Counted from the first letter of the stretch, positions 43,323 to 52,575 are shown. The stretch: 64,000 nucleotides of DNA from JALZVT01 sp964634815 (GCA_964634815.1 CAZWMD010000006.1:1-64000), one strand, 5' to 3'. Numbers and translations: made by a program. The notes: generated from the letters alone by a model not told the origin.

Positions 43323-43688
43323 TTAGCGTGTTGGATAATCACCTGCCTCACCGAACTTAAACTCAAGCGTACTGGTCAAGCCCACGAAGTCTGACTCCAC
43401 ACCCTTGCGCCGCCCCGGACGAAACCGCCAACCACGCACGGCCATCAGTGCAGCCTCGTCAAAAACACCCTCGGGTTGCGCTGAGATAATCTGTGCATCA
43501 CTGACCCGGCCGTCTGCCAACACCGTATAGCGCACAACCACCATGCCTTCGAGACCCTGCGCGCGTGCGGCATCTGGATACACCAGGGCATCGCCACGCA
43601 ACAGATTAGGCGGCTGATTGGGGTTGGTAAGACAACCACTCACCAGAGCAGTCAGCAAACATATCGCTGACACGTGAAACAGCTTCAT
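43323..43688 (-). CDS. Lipoprotein with TonB C-terminal domain
   Basis: A 121-residue protein from ATG 43688: signal peptide, lipobox LVSGC (Cys at about 19), then a TonB-type C-terminal domain (VYPDAARAQGLEGMVVVRYTVLADGRVSDAQII and AALMAVRGWRFRPG). There is no membrane anchor or proline-rich spacer, so it cannot transmit energy as TonB does. Such stand-alone domains may bind partners at the outer membrane. Compare the anchored TonB-domain protein at 17687-18919. Confidence 0.78.
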   Translation of the reverse strand: MKLFHVSAICLLTALVSGCLTNPNQPPNLLRGDALVYPDAARAQGLEGMVVVRYTVLADGRVSDAQIISAQPEGVFDEAALMAVRGWRFRPGRRKGVESDFVGLTSTLEFKFGEAGDYPTR

Positions 43689-43769
43689 TAATCGTTCTCT
43701 CCTTTCTGCTCTTGATGTTAACCGATGACAACGATTGGAAACATCAGGTAGAGGGCATACCATTGAATC

Positions 43770-44048
43770 ATGAAAGACAATTCAAACGATTCGGACAGTT
43801 CTACTCCTTCAGACCCGACAGACTCAACAGACTCGATAACGGAAGACCAGGAGCGAGCGGGCGTAAGCGGACTGCAAGTACTGCAAAGTACCATGGCCGC
43901 AGCCCTGGGTGTGCAATCAAGCAAAAACCGTAAAAGAGATTTTGCTGAGGGTCGCGCCTCACAATTTATCATTGCTGGCATTGTTTTCACTGCACTCTTT
44001 GTTGGCATTATGGTGCTAATCGTCCGCACTGTCCTGAGCACCGGCTAA
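43770..44048 (+). CDS. DUF2970 small membrane protein
   Basis: A 92-residue protein with an acidic, Ser/Asp/Thr-rich N-terminus (about 35 residues), the DUF2970 signature VLQSTMAAALGVQSSKNRKRDFAEG and a single C-terminal membrane helix (FIIAGIVFTALFVGIMVLIV). The family is confined to proteobacteria and unstudied. The last 33 bp overlap the convergent GH20-kinase gene. Confidence 0.82.
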   Translation: MKDNSNDSDSSTPSDPTDSTDSITEDQERAGVSGLQVLQSTMAAALGVQSSKNRKRDFAEGRASQFIIAGIVFTALFVGIMVLIVRTVLSTG

Positions 44049-47000
44049 AACGGCATCTAGCGTTGCACGCATAAAATCAATCACGGCGGGTGTCTCAAAC
44101 ACTTCAAACGTATCCAGTGTGTCCTCTGCACGACGCAGATTATCGCCGTGCTGCTCAACTCGAAAATAGCTGTCTCCGCCTAAATGATCGTCCAGAAAAC
44201 GCACCGCCAGCATAAAGGCAAGATGCGCGGGCGCGGCCAAAGCAGCGTCTCGGTAAGTGTCAGAAAACTCATTATCCAACTCAGCACTACCGGCAAAAAA
44301 ACCCTGCGCAAGACCCGCGTAATAGGCCTCGACAAACTCGCCCGACTCGTCGACGGCCGCTGAACGCACCAGATCACCAAAGTCGAGCCACCAGGGCCCG
44401 ACCATAAGCGTGTCCAAATCAAGAATGGCACAAACCTGATCAGTTCCCTGGGCAAACAGCACATTGTTGAGTTTGCAGTCCCCATGAATAACAACCGCCG
44501 CCTCCCGAGACTTCCCCAGAAATTTCTGCATCCCGGCGCATAACCGCACCCAGACACGATGAGCACCTGGATCGGTTTCAGCCAGTTCCTCCCCACTCAT
44601 GTTGGACACCTGTTGCGACAGTGCGTGCCAGTACCCGTCCAGCTCCAAAAAGCCATCGATAGCGGGGGCAAGCGTTGCAGGCGCCAGCAGCCGAGCCATT
44701 TTCTGAAACGCACCAAAGGCTTCACCCGCGGCGCGCGCCTGGGCCGGGTTCACAAGTCGTTGTTGGGTTCGGCTGTTCGTAATCAATCGACATAGCCGCC
44801 AAAAGCTCATCGCACCCGTTGTGGGCGAAATCTGCTCCAGCAACAAACTGCCGTCACGCGCAGCCATGGGCTCGGGCAATTGGTAGTCAAAGCCCGGGGC
44901 CTGCCTCGCAACCTTGAGAAGGCTTGCCTGATTACTCGCCAGACGTTGCGGGTCAGCAAATACACTCGTGCTCAGACGTTGCAAGACAAACTCATCCCCC
45001 GACTCAGTGGTCACACGCCAGGTGCTGTTTATGTGTCCCTCACCGAAGGCCACGCAAGTAAGCGGCATTTCATCAAACCAGCCGGTCAGGGCGTGCTGCA
45101 CATCTGCCGTATCGAGCAGCGCATCCTGTGCACGCAGCAGTACCACCGCTGGTGCAAGCATTAACTCACCCAGGGGGGTTGCCCAGTCAACCAGCGCAGC
45201 ACGCAAAGACTTGTACCCAGCCGCACGGCCACCACCGCTGGTTAAAAAATTCTGTTCCAGCGCGTCTGCGGCCTGCTGATCGTACCGGCCCTGAGCGGTT
45301 GATTTGAGCAGGTAATCCAATACCTGAGTAAGCTCGAACAGTCGCCCGGCAAGCGCCCTGAGCTGCTCAAGAACATCAGCATCTACCGATAACTGTTGAA
45401 CCGCGTCAAGCTGGCCTGCCCAGCATGCAAGCCAAAACTTCAGCTGCGCCTGATCGGCATCACTCAACGCCGCCTGATTCCAGCGCAGCAGTAACTCTTC
45501 GAACTCAGCGCTGCGAAAACTCTGCGGAGAAATCACACAGGCGATGCTGCGAAGTTCCGTGAGTCTGTTGTACGGCCGCGCTTTGGGCATTTCGCTGCCT
45601 TGCAATCGCGCCGCCAGCGCCTCGGCTCCCAGCAATCGGGCGTACCACTTACTCGGCTCAAGCACCCCAAGCAGCTGCGAGACGGTCTCAGTGATGCCAC
45701 TGGGAGCAAGAAGTGCAAGCTGACTCTTTGTAAGCGGCGAACCCGCGTCTGCCAAACACCAGCCAAACTCCGGCCCCCCAAGACGTTGCCAGCTATAGAG
45801 CGAGTGAGCTATCCGGGTATACGCTGACTCCCGGGTCTGGCCTAACCAAAACAACTCAGCCAGTAGCGGCAATCGCGACCATAGCCGAACGTCAAGCGTT
45901 TGCGTGTCAACCAACTCATTCCACAGACAGGCTTCAGCGCCCTGAACGTTGCTTGCAAGCACCGGGGCTGAATGATCGCCTGCTGCAAGGTCTTCGGCTC
46001 GTTCGCGCCACTGCAGCGTCCACTCCAGACCACCGGCGACGTGGCTTAGCCGAACGTCCCGGGGCAGCGCATCTTCATTGGCAAGCGCCTCCTGGGTTGC
46101 TTGCAACGGAGCAAAACGCGTATGCAAATCTGCGGGATAAAACAGATCAAGATAATAGGGTGAAGAAACGATGCAATCGTGCCCCCGGGCAACCGCTGCA
46201 TCGCGCGCTGTCATGCCGCGCCAGGCCTGTACCACAACAGATTTTGGCAACAACTCATGTACCGCTTCGTCCCAGGCAAGCATGCGCTTGCCGCGACTCT
46301 CAATCAGTTCACATACCCGCCGGTTGAAATGAGCCTGCAGATCTCGCGGCGCACCAAGCTGATGTTGCGCCATATAAGCCTGCACCTCCGGGTGCTCTTG
46401 CCACCAACGCGGGTGCACTTCATCGCCGCCGATATGCACGCAAGGGTCAACAAACACCTCACCAAACTCATCCAGCAAGGTAGCGATGACCTGATACGTT
46501 TGTTCGCGGCAAGGATTCAGGCAGCCCTGGTGCACACCAAATCGATCACTGGGCGACACCTCATATAGTGCCCATTCTGGATAGGCGGCAAGCCAACAGG
46601 TGGTATGTCCGGGAATATCAAGTTCCGGCACGATCCGAATACCCAGCCTCTGCGCATGCGCAACCAACGCGTTTAGCTCCGCTTTACTATAGGTGCGACC
46701 AAACTGATTAAGCTTGGGGTACGCCGTACTGGGAAATCGGAACGCCTGGTCGTCAGTAAGGTGCAGGTGCAGCACGTTGAGTTTGTGATGCGCCATGCCC
46801 TCAAGCGTTCGTATAAGCGCCGGCAACTCAATAAAGTGCCGGGCAACATCCAACAGCACACCGCGCCAGGCAAACGCCGGTTGATCGATGATATGCAGGC
46901 ACGGCAGCGTCCCTGGCCGATGGGTGAGGGCATGGACCAGTATCTGGGCCAGGGTTTGCATGCCTCGAGATACCCCAAGCGAGGTTGATGCACTCAACAC

Positions 47001-47342
47001 AATCCCCGCCTGGGTAATCTCAAGCTCGTAGGCCTCACTGTTAAGCGCATCCGTATCACTGGTGCCCGGTGCACACGCAAGGTCTGGCGTTCTGCCATCA
47101 CAGACCACCCGCAGCGATAGCTCCCGAAGATGAGAGTGACTCGCCTCGGCATCAGTACTGGGTAAAAAATGATCGAGGACTCGCAACACTGACTGATGCT
47201 CGGAGGCGGTAAACGCGCCCTGCAGTTGCAATGCAAAGGGCTGTCCGTGCCACTCGAGTTCACCGGGCAACAATTGAAGCTCACGCGGCTGCGGCAACAA
47301 ACGCTTTCTAAGCGCCGCTTGTGTTGCCCGGGCGTCAGTCAT
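44016..47342 (-). CDS. Fusion: GH20 beta-N-acetylhexosaminidase plus NahK-like N-acetylhexosamine 1-kinase
   Basis: A single 1108-residue frame. Residues about 15-155 form the GH20 N-terminal domain and 156-540 the catalytic barrel, with RGVLLDVARHF, HLHLTDDQAFR, ELDIPGHT and the catalytic Asp307-Glu308 in HIGGDEVHP. A helical region (about 550-740) follows. Residues about 760-1108 are an APH-fold kinase: FGEGHINSTWRV, HGDCKLNNVLF (catalytic HGD 953-955) and ILDLDTLMVGPWWLDFGD (metal Asp 975). GHIN-T and HGD-KLNNVLF-IDLDT-M-G are signatures of NahK, which makes GlcNAc/GalNAc-1-phosphate. No signal peptide, so cytoplasmic. It is coupled by ATGA to an upstream GNAT gene. No frameshift or gap lies inside. 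Confidence 0.87.
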   Translation of the reverse strand: MTDARATQAALRKRLLPQPRELQLLPGELEWHGQPFALQLQGAFTASEHQSVLRVLDHFLPSTDAEASHSHLRELSLRVVCDGRTPDLACAPGTSDTDALNSEAYELEITQAGIVLSASTSLGVSRGMQTLAQILVHALTHRPGTLPCLHIIDQPAFAWRGVLLDVARHFIELPALIRTLEGMAHHKLNVLHLHLTDDQAFRFPSTAYPKLNQFGRTYSKAELNALVAHAQRLGIRIVPELDIPGHTTCWLAAYPEWALYEVSPSDRFGVHQGCLNPCREQTYQVIATLLDEFGEVFVDPCVHIGGDEVHPRWWQEHPEVQAYMAQHQLGAPRDLQAHFNRRVCELIESRGKRMLAWDEAVHELLPKSVVVQAWRGMTARDAAVARGHDCIVSSPYYLDLFYPADLHTRFAPLQATQEALANEDALPRDVRLSHVAGGLEWTLQWRERAEDLAAGDHSAPVLASNVQGAEACLWNELVDTQTLDVRLWSRLPLLAELFWLGQTRESAYTRIAHSLYSWQRLGGPEFGWCLADAGSPLTKSQLALLAPSGITETVSQLLGVLEPSKWYARLLGAEALAARLQGSEMPKARPYNRLTELRSIACVISPQSFRSAEFEELLLRWNQAALSDADQAQLKFWLACWAGQLDAVQQLSVDADVLEQLRALAGRLFELTQVLDYLLKSTAQGRYDQQAADALEQNFLTSGGGRAAGYKSLRAALVDWATPLGELMLAPAVVLLRAQDALLDTADVQHALTGWFDEMPLTCVAFGEGHINSTWRVTTESGDEFVLQRLSTSVFADPQRLASNQASLLKVARQAPGFDYQLPEPMAARDGSLLLEQISPTTGAMSFWRLCRLITNSRTQQRLVNPAQARAAGEAFGAFQKMARLLAPATLAPAIDGFLELDGYWHALSQQVSNMSGEELAETDPGAHRVWVRLCAGMQKFLGKSREAAVVIHGDCKLNNVLFAQGTDQVCAILDLDTLMVGPWWLDFGDLVRSAAVDESGEFVEAYYAGLAQGFFAGSAELDNEFSDTYRDAALAAPAHLAFMLAVRFLDDHLGGDSYFRVEQHGDNLRRAEDTLDTFEVFETPAVIDFMRATLDAVLAGAQDSADD

Positions 47343-47815
47343 TCAGGAGTGAGCTCAAAACACAGCTGCTGGGTAGAGGAATCAGCGTCTGCAGATTCTA
47401 CGGCCACAAACCCATAGCGCCTGGCCATATCCAGCCCACGAGCGTTATCGACACAGATATTCAGATAAACCTCGCGCGCGGCCTTGGATTCGGCAAGCCC
47501 AAGCGCGTGCCCCAACAGGCGACGACCCACCAACTGTCCCTGCAGTTCTGGAACTACCGCCACACTAATGAGATCAAAACGCATGTCCGCAACCGGCAGC
47601 ATGGCGTAGACGCCAATAGTGGCAGGCGGCTCAATCCGGCAAGCCACCCGGGTGTAATCAAGATCCAGCACAGACCTGAGTTGTTCTGCGTTTAACCCCG
47701 CAGCGCCTTCAGCCAGCAGCTGCCAGGGAATGTCTTCGGCTTTTGGCCGAAAGAACTCAATGTTGCGTACCGCAATGGCCTGCAGCCGACCGCTGGTGTC
47801 ATTGCTGACACTCAT
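47339..47815 (-). CDS. GNAT-family N-acetyltransferase
   Basis: A 158-residue GNAT protein from ATG 47815. The acetyl-CoA region reads LISVAVVPELQGQLVGRRLLGHAL, followed by VYLNICVDNARGLDMARRYGFVAVE. Its TGA overlaps the ATG of the GH20-kinase fusion, and its own ATG overlaps the stop of the upstream gene once the assembly gap is closed, so three genes are translationally chained. Acceptor unknown; an amino sugar is an attractive guess from context only. Confidence 0.8.
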   Translation of the reverse strand: MSVSNDTSGRLQAIAVRNIEFFRPKAEDIPWQLLAEGAAGLNAEQLRSVLDLDYTRVACRIEPPATIGVYAMLPVADMRFDLISVAVVPELQGQLVGRRLLGHALGLAESKAAREVYLNICVDNARGLDMARRYGFVAVESADADSSTQQLCFELTPE

Positions 47816-48479
47816 CGCTGCCAAAACCGCCACCAGGATCGCGGGATAGCGATCGAGGCTTTTTGGGTATTTGGCGGGCCAAGCAATGCCTGTGTCAGGG
47901 GCCCGGCAATCTTCTCGTAGGTTTCCCAGCTATCAGATACGCCGTACATATCTGATGAAGAGCTGTCTGATANNNNNNNNNNNNNNNNNNNNNNNNNNNN
48001 NNNNNNNNNNNNNNNNNNNNNNNNNNNNNNNNNNNNNNNNNNNNNNNNNNNNNNNNNNNNNNNNNNNNNNNNTAGGTTTCCCAGCTATCAGATACGCCGT
48101 ACATATCTGATGAAGAGCTGTCTGATACAAAAGTGTCGCGCCAAAGCTCAATATAGCGGGAATAGTATTCTCGCGTGAACCTGGCGCCGCGCTCGTTCAG
48201 ATGGCTAAAGCGCAGAGTTCCGTCGCAGCCCGTCACAAACAGATCAACACAGGACCCATCGCGGTAGCGCAGTTGCAGCAGTTGTTCAGCGTGTTGCTCG
48301 GCAAAGCCCTGCTCAAGCAGATCAAGGCGCGCACACCAGCAAAGATACATGCCGGGAATCAACGCAGCACGGTCAAACTCCCGGGCATGAGGCAAGTGCC
48401 GGCTAAGGTCGTCTACCACATCTACCACATCTACCACATCGGTTGCATCACCTGGATCGCTGGAAACAAAGGCGCTCAT
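47812..48479 (-). CDS. Unknown soluble protein, interrupted by an assembly gap
   Basis: Starts at ATG 48479. After removing the N run and one copy of the 55-bp duplicated flank, the frame continues past SDSWET through YEKIAGPLTQALLGPP to WWRFWQR and stops at TGA 47812-47814, giving about 171 residues. IPGMYLCWCARLDLL, HLNERGARFTREYYSRY and YGVSDSWETYEKIA resemble small immunity-like or DUF7832-type proteins, but I cannot confirm that. Residues 14-22 are a DVV repeat encoded by a 9-bp tandem. It heads the operon ending in the GH20-kinase fusion. Confidence 0.62.
47918..48127. other. Assembly gap 2 (100 N) with 55-bp duplicated flanks
   Basis: N occupies 47973-48072. Bases 47918-47972 are identical to 48073-48127. 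Collapsing the duplicate restores one continuous minus-strand gene, so the gap is an artefact of unmerged overlapping contigs. Confidence 0.95.
48412..48438 (-). repeat. Three 9-bp tandem units
   Basis: TCTACCACA occurs three times in a row and encodes a repeated Asp-Val-Val near the N-terminus of the unknown protein. The unit is a multiple of three, so copy changes keep the frame. Confidence 0.85.
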
Positions 48480-48482
48480 CAA

Positions 48483-49640
48483 CTAGGCAGCGGCCAGCGC
48501 CGTTTCCAGATCGTTAATCAAATCCTCGCCATCTTCCACACCAACCGACAAACGTATCAGCGTATCGCTAATACCCAGCTTTGCGCGCATCTCCGCGGGA
48601 ATACTGGCGTGCGTCATAATGGCTGGATGTTCCACCAAAGACTCAACTCCCCCTAAGCTTTCAGCCAATGAAAACAGCCGGGTGTTTTCCAGGAAGCGTC
48701 GGGCCTGCTCTAGTTCGCCTTTGATAAAGAAAGTCACCATGCCACCAAACCCTGAGGCCTGGGTTTTGGCCAGCTCATGTTGAGGGTGACTCGGCAAACC
48801 CGGATAAAGCACGCTCTCGACCTTCGGGTGACTCTCCAGGTACGTCGCTATTGCCATGGCATTGCGCTGGTGTTCGCGCATTCGCAAAGCCAGTGTCTTC
48901 AGGCTACGCATGCACAGAAAGGCGTCGAGGTTACCCTGAACACCACCCACAGCGTTGCTGAAAAACGCAAGCTTCTCCGCAATCTCTTCGTTATCCGTAA
49001 TCGCCACACCACCAACAAGATCGGAGTGTCCGTTGAGATACTTGGTCGCCGAGTGCGTGACAATATCTGCACCCAATGCCAGCGGATTCTGGAAATACGG
49101 GCTCATGAAGGTGTTATCCACCACACAAAGCACACCTGCTGCTTTACACCGCTCCGCCACAGCTTCTATATCAGTGAGCTTCAAAAGCGGATTAGTGGGC
49201 GACTCAACCCACAACATCTTTGTGTTGGGTTTGAACTGCAGCGTATTTAGATTGGACAGATCGGCGTAGCTAAAGTCGAGACCCTGAGGTCGAAACACCT
49301 TCTCAAACTGTCGGTAAGTGCCGCCATACATATCATCGCAGCACAACACGTGGTCGCCAGCACTCAACATATGCATCACCGTGGCACTGGCCACCGAGCC
49401 TGACGCAAAGGCAAAACCAAACCGTGCGCCCTCAAGGCTGGCAACGCAACGCTCATAGGCTGCCCGGGTTGGATTGCCACTGCGTGAATAGTCGTACCCC
49501 TTGTGCACGCCAGGGGATTGCTGGACAAAGGTAGAGCTCATATACACCGGGGTCATGATAGCCCCGGTAGCTTCATCAGCCGGTTGACCGGCATGAATCG
49601 CACGAGTCGCAAAGCCGTATTTGGAGTCAGAAAAATCCAT
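48483..49640 (-). CDS. Cystathionine gamma-synthase/gamma-lyase family PLP enzyme
   Basis: A 385-residue Cys/Met-metabolism PLP enzyme. FATRAIHAGQPADEATGAIMTPVY, YDYSRSGNPTR (phosphate-binding Tyr/Arg), FASGSVAS, VDNTFMSPYFQNPL and the PLP Lys200 in HSATKYLNGHSD are visible. The SLGGVESLVEHPAIMTHASIP end is shared by cystathionine gamma-synthase and gamma-lyase, which sequence alone separates poorly. ATG 49640 starts the conserved region, so the longer frame to 49676 is not used. It lies directly upstream of the gapped unknown gene on the same strand. Confidence 0.9.
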   Translation of the reverse strand: MDFSDSKYGFATRAIHAGQPADEATGAIMTPVYMSSTFVQQSPGVHKGYDYSRSGNPTRAAYERCVASLEGARFGFAFASGSVASATVMHMLSAGDHVLCCDDMYGGTYRQFEKVFRPQGLDFSYADLSNLNTLQFKPNTKMLWVESPTNPLLKLTDIEAVAERCKAAGVLCVVDNTFMSPYFQNPLALGADIVTHSATKYLNGHSDLVGGVAITDNEEIAEKLAFFSNAVGGVQGNLDAFLCMRSLKTLALRMREHQRNAMAIATYLESHPKVESVLYPGLPSHPQHELAKTQASGFGGMVTFFIKGELEQARRFLENTRLFSLAESLGGVESLVEHPAIMTHASIPAEMRAKLGISDTLIRLSVGVEDGEDLINDLETALAAA

Positions 49641-49710
49641 GGTTGGTAAGCCTCTGGCAAGCGCCATCGCAAGCAATAGAAAAGAGGCCTATTGTACCCA
49701 ACTCAGCGGC

Positions 49711-51751
49711 TTAAGCTTGGTCTCCACGCAACGCCTGCACCCGATCTCGCACCTGCGCTGCTGTCACCTTCTCGGGCTCAATCGGCTCTCCCGCCGTCAC
49801 TTCAACACGACTAAATGGTCGCATGCGACCCTTAAACAGACCGTCCTGGGGGCTGAACCAGCTGCCCCAAAGCCCTCCCAGAGCAATGGGAACCACAGGT
49901 ACCGGGGTTGTCTGCACAATGGTCTCGATACCGGTTTTAAACTCGCCAATCTCGCCATCGGTGGTGAGCTTGCCCTCAGGGAAAATACACACCAAATCCC
50001 CGTCGCTATCTTCCCCTTGCCCGCCCAGAGCCCGCGCAATCTGATCCAGCGCCTCGGCATAGGCCTCGGGGTCGTCGTGACGGTTGTTAATGGGGATCGC
50101 TCGACCGGTGCGGAACACAAAGTTCAACACCGGGATGTCATAGATGGGCTTATACATAATAAATCGCACCGGCCGGCGAATAGCGCCAGCCAGTAACAGC
50201 GCATCAACGTAGCTCACATGATTGCTGGCAAGCAGCGCAGGACCCGTTGCTGGAATGTTGCTCGCCAGACCTTTGTGTTCTACCCGGTACAGGGTATGAC
50301 TGAGCATCCAAACGAGGAAGCGCATGATAAACACCGGCACCTGTTTGAAGATAAACGCGGTGACAGCGATGTGCATCACAATAAGCACAAGCAGCAGATT
50401 TGGTATGCCCACATCACCAATAGTCAGCATCACAATCGCAAACAGGGCACCCGTCACCATGAAGATGGCGTTCATGATGTTGTTTACCGCGATTATGCGG
50501 GCGCGCCGATCGGCTGGGGTTTTGCTTTGAATAAAGGCATACAGCGGCACAATGAACATACCGCCCGAGGCACCAATCACCGCAAAGTCAAACATGAGGC
50601 GCGCACTGCCGGGTGCTGCCAGAAACTCTAACCAGTCACGATGCTCAAGGCCCTGCGCATGTTGAGCAACATTGTCTATCGAAAAATACATATGTATGCC
50701 GGCAAGCGCCAGACCCAGGGCCCCAAGAGGAACCAGGCCAAGTTCAATCTGATGCCCCGAGAGTTTTTCGCAAGCAAGGCTGCCGACCGCAATGGATAGC
50801 GTAAAGACACAGAGAATCAGTGTTACCACTGTGGTATCACCCAGCAGTACGCGCTCGGTTAATCCCGGGAACTGTGCCAGCAGTGTTGATCCCAGCAGCC
50901 AAAACCAGGAAATACCAAGAATAGACAACATGACAGAATGTCGCTCGCGCGCCATGTTGATCAGGTTTTTGGTTTCCTGAAACAGGTTCCAGTTGATCTT
51001 GAGGCCAGGATCAGCCGGCGGTGCATGCGGAATAAACCGAGCCGCTAAATAACCACACACCGCCACACTAATAATGAGCGCCGTGAGCAAGGTTTTTGAA
51101 TCACCCTGACCCGCAATAACTCCGCCTACCAGCGTGCCCAGCAAGATAGACACAAAGGTGCCCATCTCTATCTGGGCGTTGCCCCCGATAAGCTCAGATT
51201 CGCGCAGGTGCTGCGGCAAAATCGAAAATTTGAGTGGCCCAAAAAAGGTGGACTGCACACCCAACAGGAACAACACGCACAGCATGAACGCGACGCTGCC
51301 GGAAAACACCGCCGCCGCGCCAAGGGCCGCAATCACTATTTCAAAGATTTTTATCCGCCGAATCAGCAGCTCTTTGGGGTACTTGTCAGCGATTTGCCCA
51401 GCGATGGCGGAGAACAGGAAGAACGGCAAAATAAACAGTGCAGCCGCCAGGTTAACCACAATGTCCTGAGACTCGGCAGCCACAAGGCCGCCAAAGACAA
51501 ACAGCAAACTGAGCGCGCTTTTAAAAACGTTGTCGTTGAATGCCCCAAGAAACTGGGTCCAGAAGAGCGGTGCAAAACGACGGCTCTTCAATAGCCCAAA
51601 CTGGCCGCTCTCGTTCTCGTNNNNNNNNNNNNNNNNNNNNNNNNNNNNNNNNNNNNNNNNNNNNNNNNNNNNNNNNNNNNNNNNNNNNNNNNNNNNNNNN
51701 NNNNNNNNNNNNNNNNNNNNTCTCGTTCTCAACTTGAATTTCTGAGTTCAT
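49711..51751 (-). CDS. LplT-type MFS transporter fused to 1-acylglycerophosphate acyltransferase
   Basis: A two-domain membrane protein. Residues to about 420 form a 12-segment MFS lysophospholipid flippase domain (RFAPLFWTQFLGAFNDNVFKSAL start). The rest is a PlsC-type acyltransferase with NHVSYVD (HX4D) and FPEGKLT motifs. Together they could import and re-acylate lysophospholipids. LplT-Aas fusions usually carry a third acyl-ACP synthetase domain, which is absent here, so acyl-ACP or acyl-CoA must come from elsewhere. The frame starts ATG 51751 (MNSEIQVENE) and is interrupted by a 100-N gap inside a hexanucleotide repeat; any repeat count keeps the frame. Confidence 0.87.
51609..51730. other. 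Assembly gap 3 (100 N) inside a TCTCGT hexanucleotide repeat
   Basis: N occupies 51621-51720. Two TCTCGT units (51609-51620) precede it and one full plus a partial unit (51721-51730) follow. The assembly probably broke on this short repeat. On the coding strand the repeat gives alternating Asn-Glu codons close to the LplT-acyltransferase start; true copy number is unknown. Confidence 0.8.
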
Positions 51752-51753
51752 TG

Positions 51754-52575
51754 CTAGACGGGCACCGATCCGCGTACGGTTAGACGGTGTAGCATACGGT
51801 GTTGCGGAAAGAAATCGTTAACCGGCTTGTGTAACGCAACGGCATTGTCCCAAACCACCACCGTATCGGGCTCCCAGTTGAGCCGCACCGTGAGCTCATC
51901 AGCCACACACAGCTTGTATAACAGCTCAAGCAAGGCCTCACTCTCATCCGCCTGCATTTCCATAATCCGCGTGGTAAACAATGGGTTGACGTAGATCGCT
52001 CGGCGCTTGCTTGTCGGGTGAGTGCGAATGAGGGGGTGTACCACTGGCGGGTTTGCATCGAGTGCACCTTGCAAACGTTCACGGCCACCAGGCTCGGCCA
52101 GGCTTTCTTTAAAGCCGTTGGCAAAATCATGCTCCGCACTCAGTGGCAGTAACAGGCGTTGCATTGGTTCCGAGAGTGCATCAAAAGCGCCAGCGGCTGA
52201 ACTGAACAGCGTGTCGCCACCCACTTCGGGAATGATTTTGCCCTGCACAATGGTGAGCGACGGCGGCGTTGCACTGAAAGTCATATCCGAATGCCACAAT
52301 TCAATCTTCGACGGTTTGTCCGGAGTGCTCTCCAGTATCTGCACCGCTGTGCCAGAAACTTTTGGGTAAGCCGGATGATCTTCGAGTTCGCCAAACCCCA
52401 GTGCAAACGCCTCGAGTTCGGCAGCACTAATTGACTGTTTGGGAAAGAACAACACCTGATGCTCATCGAGCGCCTGCGCAATATCGGCATGCAGCGCCGT
52501 CCCGGCTCCCGCATCAGCAAGGCTCACATCATCCACAAAGGCACCCAGCGCACCGCTTGCTCGGCGGCATTTCAT
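51754..52575 (-). CDS. TauD/TfdA-family Fe(II)/2-oxoglutarate dioxygenase
   Basis: A 273-residue dioxygenase. Iron ligands His95 and Asp97 are in WHSDMTF, and the distal His is in VALHKPVNDF, with the 2-oxoglutarate Arg in the HRMLHRLTVRG end. LWHSDMTFSATPPSLTIVQGKIIPEVGGDTLFSS is typical of TauD, 2,4-D and sulfonate or alkylsulfatase dioxygenases. No taurine transport genes adjoin, so the substrate is open. It stops 2 bp upstream of the LplT-acyltransferase start in the same direction, so the two are probably cotranscribed. Confidence 0.88.
   Translation of the reverse strand: MKCRRASGALGAFVDDVSLADAGAGTALHADIAQALDEHQVLFFPKQSISAAELEAFALGFGELEDHPAYPKVSGTAVQILESTPDKPSKIELWHSDMTFSATPPSLTIVQGKIIPEVGGDTLFSSAAGAFDALSEPMQRLLLPLSAEHDFANGFKESLAEPGGRERLQGALDANPPVVHPLIRTHPTSKRRAIYVNPLFTTRIMEMQADESEALLELLYKLCVADELTVRLNWEPDTVVVWDNAVALHKPVNDFFPQHRMLHRLTVRGSVPV

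Noticed and set aside
48201..48656. Plus-strand frame with YHI repeats
   Set aside because: The repeats come from the 9-bp tandem in the minus-strand gene; crosses two genes antisense.
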